Positions 44,002 through 54,358 of a stretch of DNA of 64,000 nucleotides are shown here, piece by piece. The notes under the pieces were generated by a model. The model made no database searches and was not told where the DNA came from. It was given only the letters and a program-made list of their open reading frames with translations. Position numbers and translations under genes: made by a program. This DNA comes from Erythrobacteraceae bacterium WH01K (GTDB lineage Bacteria; Pseudomonadota; Alphaproteobacteria; Sphingomonadales; Sphingomonadaceae), in contig CP115966.1 in NCBI GenBank assembly GCA_027941995.1, positions 2,666,001-2,730,000 on the forward strand, read 5' to 3'. How positions within the stretch are numbered: position 1 is the first letter of the stretch; each line of letters opens with the position of its first letter.

Positions 44002-45150
44002 ATGAGCACGAACACCATCCGCCCCTGGCGCTCCATCGAGCGTCGCCAGTCCCGCCAGATCATGGTCGGCAGCGTGCCCGTGGGCGGCGATGCACCCATT
44101 TCGGTCCAGACGATGACCAATACGCCGACAGAGGATGTCGGCGCGACCATCGACCAGATTCGCCGTTGCGAGGATGTGGGCGCGGACATCATCCGCGTGT
44201 CCTGCCCGACCGAGGAATCGACCGAGCATTTCGACCAAATCACGAAGGCGGCCCAGGTCCCGATCGTCGCCGACATCCATTTCCATTACAAGCGCGCGCT
44301 GGAAGCAGCGGACAAGGGCGCTGCCTGCCTGCGGATCAATCCCGGCAATATCGGCAGCAGCGAACGCGTGGCCGAAGTCGTCCGCGCGGCGAAGGCCAAT
44401 GGCTGCGCGATCCGCATCGGGGTCAATGCAGGGTCGCTGGAACGCGACCTGCTGGAAAAATACGGCGAGCCCTGCCCGGAAGCTCTTGTGGAAAGCGCGC
44501 TCGACCATATCAAGCTGTTGCAGGACCACGATTTCCACGAGTTCAAGGTCGCGGTGAAAGCGTCCGACGTGTTCCTTGCCGTCGCTGCCTATCACGCGCT
44601 GGCAGAGACGGTGGACTGTCCGCTCCATCTCGGCATTACCGAGGCGGGCGGCCTGATCGGCGGGACGGTCAAGTCCTCCATCGGCATCGGCAGCCTGCTG
44701 TGGGCAGGCATCGGCGACACGATCCGCGTGTCCCTCTCCGCTGAGCCGGAGCAGGAAGTGAAAGTCGGTTTCGAGATGCTGAAGGCGCTGGGGCTGCGTA
44801 CGCGCGGCGTTCGCGTGGTGTCGTGCCCCAGTTGCTCGCGCCAGGGGTTCGACGTCATCCGCACGGTCGAGGCGCTGGAGGCCCGGCTGGAGCACATCAA
44901 GACGCCGATGAGCCTTTCGGTCCTCGGCTGCGTGGTCAACGGCCCGGGCGAGGCGCGCGAAACCGATATCGGCCTGACCGGCGGCGGTAACGGCAAGCAC
45001 ATGGTCTATCTGTCGGGCGTGAAGGACCACCATATCGAGAGCGAAGATATGCTTAGCCACATCGTGAAGCTGGTGGAGGAAAAGGCCGCTGCCATCGAGG
45101 CAGGCGAAGCACAGGCGTTCGATCCGCATACGGCCGAAGCTGCCGAGTGA
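44002..45150 (+). CDS. ispG: 4-hydroxy-3-methylbut-2-enyl diphosphate synthase IspG
   Basis: A 382-residue IspG (GcpE) of the non-mevalonate isoprenoid pathway. It reductively converts MEcPP to HMBPP with a [4Fe-4S] cluster. The N-terminal TIM barrel (VQTMTNTPT..., RVSCPTEES) is followed by the cluster domain with cysteines in [11 protein letters not shown] (about residues 273-276) and [11 protein letters not shown] (about 310). The start of the thioredoxin-like lipoprotein gene overlaps its stop. Confidence 0.97.
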   Translation: MSTNTIRPWRSIERRQSRQIMVGSVPVGGDAPISVQTMTNTPTEDVGATIDQIRRCEDVGADIIRVSCPTEESTEHFDQITKAAQVPIVADIHFHYKRALEAADKGAACLRINPGNIGSSERVAEVVRAAKANGCAIRIGVNAGSLERDLLEKYGEPCPEALVESALDHIKLLQDHDFHEFKVAVKASDVFLAVAAYHALAETVDCPLHLGITEAGGLIGGTVKSSIGIGSLLWAGIGDTIRVSLSAEPEQEVKVGFEMLKALGLRTRGVRVVSCPSCSRQGFDVIRTVEALEARLEHIKTPMSLSVLGCVVNGPGEARETDIGLTGGGNGKHMVYLSGVKDHHIESEDMLSHIVKLVEEKAAAIEAGEAQAFDPHTAEAAE

Positions 45151-45647
45151 TGCGCGCCTTGCTCGCCGGTATGTTGGCGATAGCGGTCGCTGGCTGCGCC
45201 ACGACCTCTCACCCGCACAGCGCTCATCCGTACGAGGCACGCCCGTTCGAAGCTGCTGCAGCGGCTCGACCCGAACTGGAAACGGCGCTCGAACGTGCGA
45301 AAGCTGATGGAAAGCTGACGCTGGCGGTCTTTGGTGCAAACTGGTGTCACGACAGCCGGGCCCTCGCCGGTCTCCTCGAAACCGAACGCTTTCGCGCGCT
45401 GACAGACGCGCATTACGAGATGGTGTTCGTCGATGTCGGCACCCCTCAGAATGGTAAGGGCCGTAATCTCGAACTTGGCGCCGAACTGGGCGTCGAGGGT
45501 ATAGAGGGCACGCCGACAGTCATCGTGATCGGCCGGAGAGGCGCGACTCTGAACGTAGCAACCGCGAAACTGTGGCGCGATGCTGCGAGCCGCAATCCGG
45601 ACGCTGTCTACATGGAGTTGTTCCGCTTCGCACAAGCGGGACTGTAA
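45150..45647 (+). CDS. Thioredoxin-fold lipoprotein
   Basis: A 165-residue protein with a lipoprotein signal (lipobox VAGC, Cys about 17). The thioredoxin domain contains FGANWCHDSRAL, a CxxS active site (one Cys only), and the cis-Pro IEGTPTVIVIG. With a single Cys it may act as an isomerase-like or binding protein rather than a full reductase. It is anchored to a membrane facing the periplasm. It overlaps ispG by one base and is followed by the deacetylase. Confidence 0.8.
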   Translation: MRALLAGMLAIAVAGCATTSHPHSAHPYEARPFEAAAAARPELETALERAKADGKLTLAVFGANWCHDSRALAGLLETERFRALTDAHYEMVFVDVGTPQNGKGRNLELGAELGVEGIEGTPTVIVIGRRGATLNVATAKLWRDAASRNPDAVYMELFRFAQAGL

Positions 45648-45650
45648 CTC

Positions 45651-46562
45651 CTGCTCCACGTCGTCCACCATGTCGATTACATGGCCCCGCCGCCGACACG
45701 CGGGACGTTCCGGTTCGACAAGTACCAGCTCGTCATGCGCCTTTTGCGGGAAAGCGGGGCGGCGATCACCGAACACGCGCCCGAGCCGTGCCCGCGCGAA
45801 TGGCTGGAGGCGGTGCACGACCCGGACTATGTCGAACAGGTCCTGACCCAGACCGTCCCGCGAGAGAAGGAGCGGCGCATCGGCTTCCCGGTCACCGCGC
45901 ATATCTCGCAAAGGGTGCAGCATACGAATGGCGGCACATGGCTCGCCGCGCGCCTCGCTATGCAGCATGGCTATGCCGCCAACAGCGCAGCGGGCAGCCA
46001 TCACGCGGTGTACGATACCGGCGCGGGATATTGCGTGTTCAACGACCTGGCGGTGACGGCGAACAGGCTCATCGCGCAAGGGGACGCCGCGCGCGTCCTG
46101 ATCGTGGATCTCGACGTCCACCAGGGCGATGGCACGGCCAGCCTGACTGCGGGGCGTGAGGATATCGTCACCTTCTCCATGCACGCGCAGAAGAACTTCC
46201 CCGTCCGCAAGGCGCGCTCCGACCTCGACGTCGGCCTGCCCGACGGAACGGATGATGCGGCTTATCTGGAAGTGCTGGCGCAGCATCTCCCGCACCTGCT
46301 CACCAGCGTGCAACCCGACATCGTGCTGTACCAGGCCGGGGTCGACCCGCACGAAGGTGACCGGCTCGGGCGACTTTCCCTCACGGGGGAGGGACTGGAG
46401 GCGCGGGATCGCTATGTGGTGGCGCAGGTCCGGCAGCGCGGCTTGCCGATCGCCAGCGCCCTTGGCGGCGGATACGGACAGGATCCCGCAGAGGTCGCGG
46501 GACGCCATGCCCGGTCCATGCTGGCCATGGCTGACGAGAATACGTGCTTCGGTCCTCTTTAG
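45651..46562 (+). CDS. Histone-deacetylase-family hydrolase, apparent CTG start
   Basis: About 303 residues of the class II-like bacterial HDAC/acetoin utilisation fold. Catalytic elements: SHHAVYDTGAGYCVFND (His-His dyad), DLDVHQGDG (zinc Asp/His), YQAGVDPHEGD (zinc Asp) and GGGYG. It probably deacetylates small acetylated amines or proteins. The first conserved strand (LHVVHHVDY) is encoded upstream of ATG 45681, where CTG 45651 is the only plausible start after the TAA of the previous gene. If 45681 is used, 10 conserved residues are lost. Confidence 0.88.
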   Translation: MLHVVHHVDYMAPPPTRGTFRFDKYQLVMRLLRESGAAITEHAPEPCPREWLEAVHDPDYVEQVLTQTVPREKERRIGFPVTAHISQRVQHTNGGTWLAARLAMQHGYAANSAAGSHHAVYDTGAGYCVFNDLAVTANRLIAQGDAARVLIVDLDVHQGDGTASLTAGREDIVTFSMHAQKNFPVRKARSDLDVGLPDGTDDAAYLEVLAQHLPHLLTSVQPDIVLYQAGVDPHEGDRLGRLSLTGEGLEARDRYVVAQVRQRGLPIASALGGGYGQDPAEVAGRHARSMLAMADENTCFGPL

Positions 46563-46596
46563 GTCCGCTTAAGCACCCCGGCGCTAGGGTCGCCGG

Positions 46597-47130
46597 ATGA
46601 TCGGACGTTCGCTCCTGCTGGTTTTCGGGGTCTGCGCGGTGACGGCCGCGCTCATTCCCTCTGCCGACGAGCCGGGTGGGGATGCCGGGGAAAACGACCT
46701 GCCGGCTGCGAACATGCCGGATGCGCAGGGTGCCGACGCCGAGTCCGCATCGTGGTACCAGGGCGACCATTCGCTGAACCGCGAAAGCGACGGCCATTTC
46801 TATGCCGACGTCACCGTGTCCGGCGCACCGCTGCGGATGATGGTCGATACCGGTGCCAGCGTCATCGCCCTGACCGCGCCGGACGCGCTGGCCGCAGGGC
46901 TCGACTGGTCGCCCGCCGATGTGCGCGTCATCGGAAGGGGCGCGAGCGGAGAAGTGATGGGCGTGCCGGCCATGCTGACAGAAGTGGATGTAGGCGGCAT
47001 CACCGCACGCGGCGTGCAGGCGGTCATCGTGCCAGAGGGCCTCGATGTGTCATTGCTCGGCCAGTCCTACCTTTCCTCGGTCGGAAATGTCGCGATTGCC
47101 GAAGACCGGATGGTGCTGAGCGTACAATAG
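46597..47130 (+). CDS. Retropepsin-like aspartic protease (clan AA, TIGR02281-like)
   Basis: A 177-residue protein. An N-terminal hydrophobic segment (residues about 4-20) anchors or exports it. A linker rich in Asp/Glu/Ala follows. The single-lobed protease domain (about 60-177) has MMVDTGASVIALTAPDA, the second psi-loop hydrophobic pair, and LLGQSYLSSVG. A catalytic dimer would be needed. Substrate is unknown. Confidence 0.88.
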   Translation: MIGRSLLLVFGVCAVTAALIPSADEPGGDAGENDLPAANMPDAQGADAESASWYQGDHSLNRESDGHFYADVTVSGAPLRMMVDTGASVIALTAPDALAAGLDWSPADVRVIGRGASGEVMGVPAMLTEVDVGGITARGVQAVIVPEGLDVSLLGQSYLSSVGNVAIAEDRMVLSVQ

Positions 47131-47168
47131 CCCGGTTCGCGCATAGGGCGGTCGGCGGCTCTGGTCCT

Positions 47169-47699
47169 TCAGAAATAGATGTCGATGTAATCGGTCAGAC
47201 CGTCGCACCATTCGAATTCGCGCAGGCGGTAATATTTGCGCCCCTGCGTCGCCTCGAACCGCCAGGTCCTGTTGCCGTAGCATTCGCGGTCCGGGTCCGG
47301 CGCATAGGCGATCTGGATCAGGCCGTCGAAAAGGAAATAGTCGGGCCCGATTTCCGTGATCCGCCCCAGCACGATCAGCAATTCGCCCTTCGGCCCCTCC
47401 TGCCGCCCATACAGGCGATAGGTGCCGAACGCATCGACGCCGACGGTGGCATCGCCGCGTTCGTCCCAGCCGATCCATTGCAGCGTGATGCCGGAGTTCT
47501 GCCGCAGCCTGATCGCGTCCGCCGCGCTCAGGACGGTCGTTGGGACCGGTTTTCCGTCGTGAATCTCGCTGGCCTCGGCAGCACCCTCTTCCGCGTGATC
47601 GGGCGGCGACGGGACTTGGGTCGCATCGGCTCCCTCCCCTTGCGCGGACACACAGGCGGCGGTCAGCAGGAGGCAGATGGAGGCAGCAATAAGACGCAT
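47169..47699 (-). CDS. Hypothetical lipoprotein
   Basis: A 176-residue protein with a lipoprotein signal (LLLTAAC, Cys about 16) and a beta-rich C-terminal domain (about 60-175) including two further cysteines (DRECYGN and FEWCDG) that may form a disulphide. No family is recognised. It converges on the protease gene and is divergent from the L,D-transpeptidase-like gene. Confidence 0.7.
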   Translation of the reverse strand: MRLIAASICLLLTAACVSAQGEGADATQVPSPPDHAEEGAAEASEIHDGKPVPTTVLSAADAIRLRQNSGITLQWIGWDERGDATVGVDAFGTYRLYGRQEGPKGELLIVLGRITEIGPDYFLFDGLIQIAYAPDPDRECYGNRTWRFEATQGRKYYRLREFEWCDGLTDYIDIYF

Positions 47700-47774
47700 G
47701 GTGGGCTCCTTCGTCGATTCCGGCGGTTTCCCGCTTCAAGCCGCGATTAAGCTTGGCTATGATAGGCAGCAAGA

Positions 47775-48449
47775 ATGAACAGACGCGATCTTATCAAGGG
47801 CACTCTTGCGGCAGGCGCCCTGGCCGCGGTACCCGGCCGCGCGCTGGCGACGACCTTCGCCCAACCGAAGACCGGCAGCCTGCGCGACCGCGCCCTGTTC
47901 GACATCGCCAAGCGCGAGCTGGACAAGGCCGGAAGCGTCATCTGGAAGAAGGACATCGTCGGCATTGCCGATTACGGCCTTCGCTCCAGCGAACCGCGCT
48001 TCCATTTCGTCAATCTGGGCCTTGGCGAAGTGCAATCCTATCACGTCAGCCACGGCACCGGGTCCGATCCGGAACATGACGGCTGGCTCAATTCCTATTC
48101 GAATGTGGAGGGCTCCAATGCGACCAGCAAGGGGGCCTATGTCACGTGGGAATGGTACAAGGGGCGCTACGGCACGTCGGTCCGCCTCGGCGGTCTCGAC
48201 AGCACGAACGACAACGCGCTGCGACGCTATATCGTGATGCACCGCGCCGCCTATGCGGAACAGTCCCACCTCGAACGCTGGGGACGTCTCGGCCGCAGCA
48301 ATGGCTGCTTCGCCATGGGCGAGGAACAGTTCCGCATCGCGCTGCTGAACCTGTCGGGCGGACGCCTGCTATACGCCGACAGCCTGGGCCTGGGCGAGGA
48401 TGGCAGCACGATTGCCGCGCCTGCCTCGCAGCCATCCGTGCAATTTTAG
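47775..48449 (+). CDS. Tat-exported L,D-transpeptidase-like protein (YkuD_2)
   Basis: A 224-residue protein with a Tat-type signal (NRRDLIKGTLAAGALAAVPG). The catalytic domain is the short murein L,D-transpeptidase catalytic family: YHVSHGTGSDP, IVMHRAAYAE and GRLGRSNGCFAMGEEQF with the nucleophile Cys in SNGCF. It would cross-link or trim peptidoglycan, or attach proteins to it, in the periplasm. A different L,D-transpeptidase lies next door on the other strand. Confidence 0.88.
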   Translation: MNRRDLIKGTLAAGALAAVPGRALATTFAQPKTGSLRDRALFDIAKRELDKAGSVIWKKDIVGIADYGLRSSEPRFHFVNLGLGEVQSYHVSHGTGSDPEHDGWLNSYSNVEGSNATSKGAYVTWEWYKGRYGTSVRLGGLDSTNDNALRRYIVMHRAAYAEQSHLERWGRLGRSNGCFAMGEEQFRIALLNLSGGRLLYADSLGLGEDGSTIAAPASQPSVQF

Positions 48450-48555
48450 GATACCGGCGCGCCGGAATATCCGGTTCCGATATGGCGTAAGGAGCCTGCG
48501 GACCTGAACGACAGGCCCGCAGGTTACCCGCTTTCGTGCGCGATCGGCTGGTGCG

Positions 48556-49971
48556 TCAGGTAGCCCTCGGATCGTCCTCTATCACGATGATCTGTTCGTC
48601 GGTAACGCGGCTGCGATTGGCGACGCGGGGTGCATCGAGCGAATCGAGCACCGCCTGGTCGCGCCCGTAGATGTCGTTGAACGTCGTCAGCTTGCCGTCG
48701 ATGTCCTGCGCCATCGTGAAATAGGTGATGTAGGCGGGCATCTTCTTCTCGAAGCCGACGCGGGTGTATTTCCCGCTCGCCAGCTTCTCCACGCCTTCTT
48801 CCGCTGTCAGGCCCGCCTGCAGGATGGCCAGCGTCAATGCCAGCTCGTCTGCCCGTTCGGTGCGGATGCAGCCGTGGCTGAGCGCACGCTGTGCGTTCTT
48901 GAACAGGCCGCGCGAAGGCGTGTCGTGGAAGAAGATCGCATGCTTGTTCGGCATGTCGAGCTTCATCTTGCCGAGCGAATTGGTCGGCCCCGGCTGCTGG
49001 ACGACCGATACCCAGCCATTCGCACCCTTGGTCGCGGTATAGCCCTTGGCCTTGGCCCACGCAGGATTGCCCAACACGCGCGCACCCAGCCCTTCGCCCT
49101 TCACGATGCTCTGCGGCACGGTCCAGGTGGGGTTGAGGATCACGCCCTCCACGCTTTCGGCAAGCTGCGGGGTCGCCGTGCGCCCCGGCTTGCCGACGAT
49201 CGTGCGATAGGTGCGCACGATGTTGTCGTTCACCGTCAGCCGCAGCTGGTATTCCGGGACATTCGTAATCAGGTACTGGCTGCCCAGATCGCGCGGAAGC
49301 CAGCGCCAGCGATCCATGTTCGCGCGGATCAGCTTGCCACGGGCAGAGCCGGCATCGACCTTCGCCAGTTCCTCTCGCAGGCGGGCGTAATCGGGATGCT
49401 CCGGCGCGATCGACTGAAGCGCCGCCTCAAGGTCGCCGGAGGAAAGCGCCTGCGCCATGATATCGCCCGTGCGGTAGCGGTCGGCATCGGGGTCCATCAC
49501 GAACCATTGCTTGCGCGCGGCCATCGGCGTGCGGCCGTCGCGCATGTCCTCGACCAGCCAGGCAAAACGCTTGCTTGCCTCGGCATTGAGCTGCGCCCCC
49601 GGCCCCTGCAGCGCAATCGCCCGCAAACCGGCAATGTCGTAGTCGGCGGGATCGAGACCTTCCGCGTCGATGCCGTCGAGCAGATCGGCGAGAGCCATCG
49701 CATGTTCGACGGGCCATTCCTGAACGTCGGATGTCACCTGCTGAACGGTCCGCATCTCGTCCGCAGCGGCGGGCTGCGCGGCGGGAGCCGCGAGCGCCGT
49801 GCCCGTGGTCGGCGTATCGTAATCGGGATCACCGGCGAAGGATTCCGCGACCGTCTTCGGTTTTTCTTCCGGTAGCAGATTGGCCGGCGAGCCCTGCGCG
49901 GCGGCAGTGAAAGGAAGCGCGAGAGCCGCGCTTGCAAGGAGGAGGTGTGTTTTCATCGTCATCGTTCGCAT
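48556..49971 (-). CDS. L,D-transpeptidase (YcbB/LdtD-like)
   Basis: About 471 residues with a signal peptide (KTHLLLASAALALPFTAAAQG). It has a long helical N-terminal/scaffold region typical of YcbB-type enzymes (residues about 75-230). The YkuD catalytic domain has HDTPSRGLFKNAQRALSHGCIRTERADELA with the catalytic Cys in SHGCIR. It forms 3-3 cross-links in peptidoglycan. ATG 49983 or 49956 are alternative starts. Confidence 0.9.
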   Translation of the reverse strand: MRTMTMKTHLLLASAALALPFTAAAQGSPANLLPEEKPKTVAESFAGDPDYDTPTTGTALAAPAAQPAAADEMRTVQQVTSDVQEWPVEHAMALADLLDGIDAEGLDPADYDIAGLRAIALQGPGAQLNAEASKRFAWLVEDMRDGRTPMAARKQWFVMDPDADRYRTGDIMAQALSSGDLEAALQSIAPEHPDYARLREELAKVDAGSARGKLIRANMDRWRWLPRDLGSQYLITNVPEYQLRLTVNDNIVRTYRTIVGKPGRTATPQLAESVEGVILNPTWTVPQSIVKGEGLGARVLGNPAWAKAKGYTATKGANGWVSVVQQPGPTNSLGKMKLDMPNKHAIFFHDTPSRGLFKNAQRALSHGCIRTERADELALTLAILQAGLTAEEGVEKLASGKYTRVGFEKKMPAYITYFTMAQDIDGKLTTFNDIYGRDQAVLDSLDAPRVANRSRVTDEQIIVIEDDPRAT

Positions 49972-50115
49972 GGTTGGTCCCACCTGTTGCGGCCATTTTG
50001 CCGCGTCGTCGTGCTGCCATCAAGCACCTGCGCTTAGCGCAAGCTGAATTATCGCCACCTGCGCCCGGTTTGCATCGGTGACCTGCGCCTCATCCATCGC
50101 TAGGGCAGGCGGGAG

Positions 50116-50988
50116 ATGACGAGAAACCTGGCCCTGCTGCCCGTACTGGCGACCTTTGCGGCGGTGGGCTCCCTGGCCCTTATGGATGCGCTGATGAAAG
50201 GCGCGGCGCTGGCAGCGGGCGTTTACAGCGCCACCCTGATGCGCGCGGCGCTGTCCGCCGCCATGGCCGCGCCCATCTGGCTTGGCACGGGCGGTCGCTG
50301 GCCCGGGAAGCGGGCGCTGCGCCTCCACCTGGTGCGCGGCGGCGTATCGGCGTGCATGGCGCTCACGTTCTTCTACGCGATCACCGTCCTGCCCATTGCA
50401 GAGGCTATCGCGATCTCCTTCGTCGCGCCGCTCATCGCGCTCTATCTTGCCGCGCTGGTGCTGAAGGAAACCGTCCGGCGCGAGGCCGTCTACGCATCGA
50501 TACTGGGATTTGCCGGGACCATCGTGATCGTGTCCGGCAGGCTTGGACAGGGCGATGCGGGCGACGATACCGTTCTCGGGATCGCCGCCATACTGGTGTC
50601 CGCGATCCTGTACGCGGTCAATTTCATCATCATCCGCCTGCAGTCGCAGGCCGCAGGCCCGGCGGAGGTCGCGACGTTCCACGGCGGCGTCTCCGCCATC
50701 CTCATTGCGCTGGCCGCACCGTGGCTGTTCGTGATGCCCGGCTGGCCCGCCATGGCGGATATTGCAGGCGCCGCTGTCCTGACGGTGGCTGGCGCCATGC
50801 TGCTTGCCTGGGCCTATGCCCGGGCAGAGGCGCAGGTGCTGGTCCCGATAGAGTATTCGGGCTTCCTGTGGGCCGTCCTGTTCGGGTGGCTGTTTTTCGC
50901 GGAGGAGGTCACGGTCACGACTCTGCTGGGAACCGGCCTGATCGTCATCGGCAGTTTCATCGCAGGGCGGCGAAAAAGGGCTGTTTGA
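50116..50988 (+). CDS. EamA/DMT family transporter
   Basis: A 290-residue membrane protein with ten helices in two EamA repeats: GGVSACMALTFFYAITVLPIAEAIAISFVAPLIALYLAALVLKE in the first and AEAQVLVPIEYSGFLWAVLFGWLFFAEEVT in the second. This layout resembles RarD/S-adenosylmethionine-uptake-like DMT members. The substrate is unknown. Confidence 0.88.
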   Translation: MTRNLALLPVLATFAAVGSLALMDALMKGAALAAGVYSATLMRAALSAAMAAPIWLGTGGRWPGKRALRLHLVRGGVSACMALTFFYAITVLPIAEAIAISFVAPLIALYLAALVLKETVRREAVYASILGFAGTIVIVSGRLGQGDAGDDTVLGIAAILVSAILYAVNFIIIRLQSQAAGPAEVATFHGGVSAILIALAAPWLFVMPGWPAMADIAGAAVLTVAGAMLLAWAYARAEAQVLVPIEYSGFLWAVLFGWLFFAEEVTVTTLLGTGLIVIGSFIAGRRKRAV

Positions 50989-51113
50989 AGGGCTTTCTAC
51001 CGCCTGCGACCCTTGACGAAACGGGCTTCGTGTCGCAGGTGCGCGGCACATTCGGTGCGCCCGTCCGTTACGGGTGAGAGGCCCCGGAAGATTCGCTTTT
51101 CGAAAGGACGCAT

Positions 51114-53789
51114 ATGACCCAGGTCGGCAAGGACACGCTCGGCACCCGCAGCACGCTCAACGTAGATGGCAAGGAATACGCCTACTACTCCTTCAAGAAG
51201 GCGTCGGAGAAACTGGGCGACGTATCGCGCCTGCCGTTCAGCCTGAAGGTCCTGCTGGAAAACATGCTCCGCTTCGAAGACGGCGGCCACACCGTGTCGA
51301 CCGATCACGCGCAGGCGATCGTCGACTGGATGAAGAACCCGACCACCGGCGATGAAATCCAGTACCGGCCTGCCCGCGTCCTGCTGCAGGATTTCACCGG
51401 CGTTCCCTGCGTGGTCGACCTCGCTGCCATGCGCGATGCCATCTCCGCGCTCGGCGGCGACACCAACAAGATCAATCCGCAGGTTCCCGTGAACCTCGTG
51501 ATCGACCACTCCGTCATGGTCGACGAATTCGGCCACCCGAAGGCGTTCGAGAAGAACGTCGAACTGGAATATGCCCGTAATGCGGAGCGCTACGACTTCC
51601 TCAAATGGGGCTCCAAGAGCTTCGAGAATTTCTCCGCCGTGCCTCCGGGCACCGGCATCTGCCACCAGGTGAACCTGGAGCATATCGGCAAGACCGTGTG
51701 GTCGAGCGCGGACAAGGATGGCACAATGGTTGCCTATCCCGACACCTGCGTCGGCACGGACAGCCATACCACGATGATCAACGGCCTTGGCGTCCTTGGC
51801 TGGGGCGTTGGCGGGATCGAGGCAGAGGCAGCCATGCTCGGCCAGCCGATCTCGATGCTGATCCCCAAGGTGGTCGGCTTCAAGCTTGAAGGCGCGCTCG
51901 CCGAAGGCGTCACCGCGACCGACCTCGTGCTGACCTGCGTGCAGATGCTGCGCGAAGTCGGCGTGGTAGGCAGCTTCGTCGAGTTCTACGGCCCCGGCGT
52001 CGGCAATCTCAGCCTCGCCGACCGTGCGACCATCGCCAACATGGCGCCGGAATACGGCGCGACCTGCGGCTTCTTCGGCGTCGACGACAAGACGCTCGAC
52101 TATCTGCGCCTGACGGGCCGCGACGAGCACCAGATTGCCCTCGTCGAAGCCTATTGCCGCGAACAGGGCATGTGGATCGAACCCGACAACGAGCCGGTGT
52201 TCAGCGAAACGCTCAGCCTCGACATGAACAGCGTCGTCCCCAGCCTCGCCGGACCGAAGCGTCCGCAGGACAAGGTCGCGCTGCCGGAAGTGGACGAACT
52301 GTTCAATTCCGACCTCAAGAAGCTGTACGGCAAGGACACGCCGCACCGCGTCGACGTGTCGGATACCGATCACGACATCGGTGACGGCGACGTGGTGATC
52401 GCGGCCATCACCAGCTGCACCAACACCTCTAACCCCGACGTGCTGATTGCCGCAGGCCTCGTCGCCAAGAAGGCACGCGAGAAGGGCCTGCTGCCCAAGC
52501 CCTGGGTGAAAACCAGTCTCGCGCCCGGTTCGCAGGTGGTCACGGACTACCTCGTGAAGTCCGGTCTTCAGGACGACCTGGACGCCATGGGCTTCGATCT
52601 CGTCGGCTATGGTTGTACGACCTGCATCGGCAATTCCGGCCCGCTGGCCCCGCAGATCAGCAAGGCGATCAACGGCAATGACATCGTCGCCGCTTCCGTC
52701 CTGTCGGGCAACCGCAACTTCGAAGGCCGCGTATCGCCCGACGTGCGCGCCAACTTCCTCGCCAGCCCGCCGCTGGTCGTCGCATATTCTGTCCTCGGCA
52801 CGGTGACGGAAGACATCACGACCACCCCGCTGGGGCAGGACCAGGACGGCAATGACGTGATGCTGGCCGATGTCTGGCCTTCCAACCAGGAAATCGCCGA
52901 ACACCGCGCGGCCAATATCGATCGCGAAATGTTCGAGAAGCGCTACGCTGACGTCTACAAGGGTGACGAGCACTGGCAGGCGGTGAAGGTCGAGGCGTCC
53001 GACACCTATCGCTGGAACCCTGGCAGCACCTACATCGCCAGCCCGCCTTTCTTCGAAGGCATGGAGATGACCCCGGCGCCGATCACCGACATCACCGACG
53101 CGAAGCCGCTGGCGATCCTTGGGGATTCGACGACGACCGACCACATCTCGCCCGCCGGTTCGATCAAGGAAGACTCGCCCGCAGGTGAATATCTGCGCGA
53201 TCACCAGGTGGCGAAGGCGGACTTCAACTCCTACGGCTCGCGCCGCGGAAACCACGACGTGATGATGCGCGGCACCTTCGCCAATATCCGCATCCGCAAC
53301 GAAATGGTCCCGGGCGTCGAAGGCGGCTACACCGTCTATAACGGCGAGCAGATGCCGATCTACGACGCGGCGATGAAGCACAAGGAAGACGGCACGCCGC
53401 TGGTGGTCGTCGCTGGCAAGGAATACGGCACCGGCTCCAGCCGCGACTGGGCGGCCAAGGGCACGATCCTGCTGGGTGTGCGCGCCGTGATCGTCGAAAG
53501 CTTCGAGCGTATCCACCGCTCCAACCTGATCGGCATGGGCGTGCTGCCCCTGCAGTTCAAGGATGGCGATACGCGCGAAACGCTGAAGCTGGGCGCGAAC
53601 GACACGTTCTCGATCAAGGGGCTCACCAGCCTCAATCCGCGTCAGGACGTCGAGGTCGAAGTCACGCACGAAGACGGGTCCACCGCCACCTTCACCGCGC
53701 TGTGCCGCATCGATACCGAGAACGAGCTGGATTATTACCGCAATGGCGGCATCCTCCAGTACGTGATCCGCAAGCTGGCTGCCGATTGA
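51114..53789 (+). CDS. acnA: Aconitate hydratase AcnA
   Basis: An 891-residue aconitase of the AcnA/IRP type; it isomerises citrate to isocitrate in the TCA cycle. The [4Fe-4S] cysteines are Cys435 (TSCTNTSN) and Cys501/Cys504 ([13 protein letters not shown]). Active-site segments [26 protein letters not shown] and the swivel domain [13 protein letters not shown] are complete. The rhodanese-lipoprotein gene overlaps its stop. Confidence 0.98.
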   Translation: MTQVGKDTLGTRSTLNVDGKEYAYYSFKKASEKLGDVSRLPFSLKVLLENMLRFEDGGHTVSTDHAQAIVDWMKNPTTGDEIQYRPARVLLQDFTGVPCVVDLAAMRDAISALGGDTNKINPQVPVNLVIDHSVMVDEFGHPKAFEKNVELEYARNAERYDFLKWGSKSFENFSAVPPGTGICHQVNLEHIGKTVWSSADKDGTMVAYPDTCVGTDSHTTMINGLGVLGWGVGGIEAEAAMLGQPISMLIPKVVGFKLEGALAEGVTATDLVLTCVQMLREVGVVGSFVEFYGPGVGNLSLADRATIANMAPEYGATCGFFGVDDKTLDYLRLTGRDEHQIALVEAYCREQGMWIEPDNEPVFSETLSLDMNSVVPSLAGPKRPQDKVALPEVDELFNSDLKKLYGKDTPHRVDVSDTDHDIGDGDVVIAAITSCTNTSNPDVLIAAGLVAKKAREKGLLPKPWVKTSLAPGSQVVTDYLVKSGLQDDLDAMGFDLVGYGCTTCIGNSGPLAPQISKAINGNDIVAASVLSGNRNFEGRVSPDVRANFLASPPLVVAYSVLGTVTEDITTTPLGQDQDGNDVMLADVWPSNQEIAEHRAANIDREMFEKRYADVYKGDEHWQAVKVEASDTYRWNPGSTYIASPPFFEGMEMTPAPITDITDAKPLAILGDSTTTDHISPAGSIKEDSPAGEYLRDHQVAKADFNSYGSRRGNHDVMMRGTFANIRIRNEMVPGVEGGYTVYNGEQMPIYDAAMKHKEDGTPLVVVAGKEYGTGSSRDWAAKGTILLGVRAVIVESFERIHRSNLIGMGVLPLQFKDGDTRETLKLGANDTFSIKGLTSLNPRQDVEVEVTHEDGSTATFTALCRIDTENELDYYRNGGILQYVIRKLAAD

Positions 53790-54238
53790 GGCTGACTGCA
53801 CTTCTTGCGCTGCCATTGGCAGCAAGTGTTGGGGGCTGCGCCGGTTATGGCGCAGCCCCCGCTGCGCATGGAACAGGCGACACGTCGCAAGTCATAGGCG
53901 CTCTGATACCGGGCGAGGTCACCACGCTGACCGCGGCCGAACTTGCGCCCTTGGTAAGCGCTGGCACTATCGTGCTTGTCGATGTCCGCACGCCGTTGGA
54001 ATATGCCTCCGGACATATCACCGGCGCGGTCAACCGGCCGCTCGCCGGTTTCGATCCCTTCGCCCTGCCCGATCCCGATGAGGGCGAGGTAATTCTCTAC
54101 TGCCGGTCGAGCGCGCGTTCCGGCGAAGCGGCGAGGCAGTATGGTGAGGCGACCGGGCTATCCATCCGGCATCTGGAGGGCGGTATTGTCGCATGGAAGG
54201 ATGCGGGGCTTCCGGTAGTCGTTCCACAAGAGCGATAA
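53786..54238 (+). CDS. Rhodanese-domain lipoprotein
   Basis: About 150 residues from a TTG that overlaps the acnA stop (TTGA). It has a lipoprotein signal ([13 protein letters not shown], Cys about 20). The rhodanese domain (about 45-150) has [21 protein letters not shown] and the catalytic loop [12 protein letters not shown], with [16 protein letters not shown] at its end. It is likely a sulphur carrier or sulphurtransferase in the periplasm. Confidence 0.85.
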   Translation: MRLTALLALPLAASVGGCAGYGAAPAAHGTGDTSQVIGALIPGEVTTLTAAELAPLVSAGTIVLVDVRTPLEYASGHITGAVNRPLAGFDPFALPDPDEGEVILYCRSSARSGEAARQYGEATGLSIRHLEGGIVAWKDAGLPVVVPQER

Positions 54239-54297
54239 GGCAGCCTGGTTCCGGGCGCTCCTATGCACGGCAGCCGGATCATTCCCGACCGGACAGC

Positions 54298-54333
54298 AAA
54301 AGGGCGGCCCCTCCGCTTGGAGGAGCCGCCCTT
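54298..54333. terminator. Bidirectional terminator after the rhodanese gene
   Basis: A hairpin AAAGGGCGGCCCCTCC / GGAGGAGCCGCCCTTT lies between convergent genes, with A- and T-rich edges. Confidence 0.75.
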
Positions 54334-54358
54334 TGCTTTGTGACGTGAGGCCGAGGCC

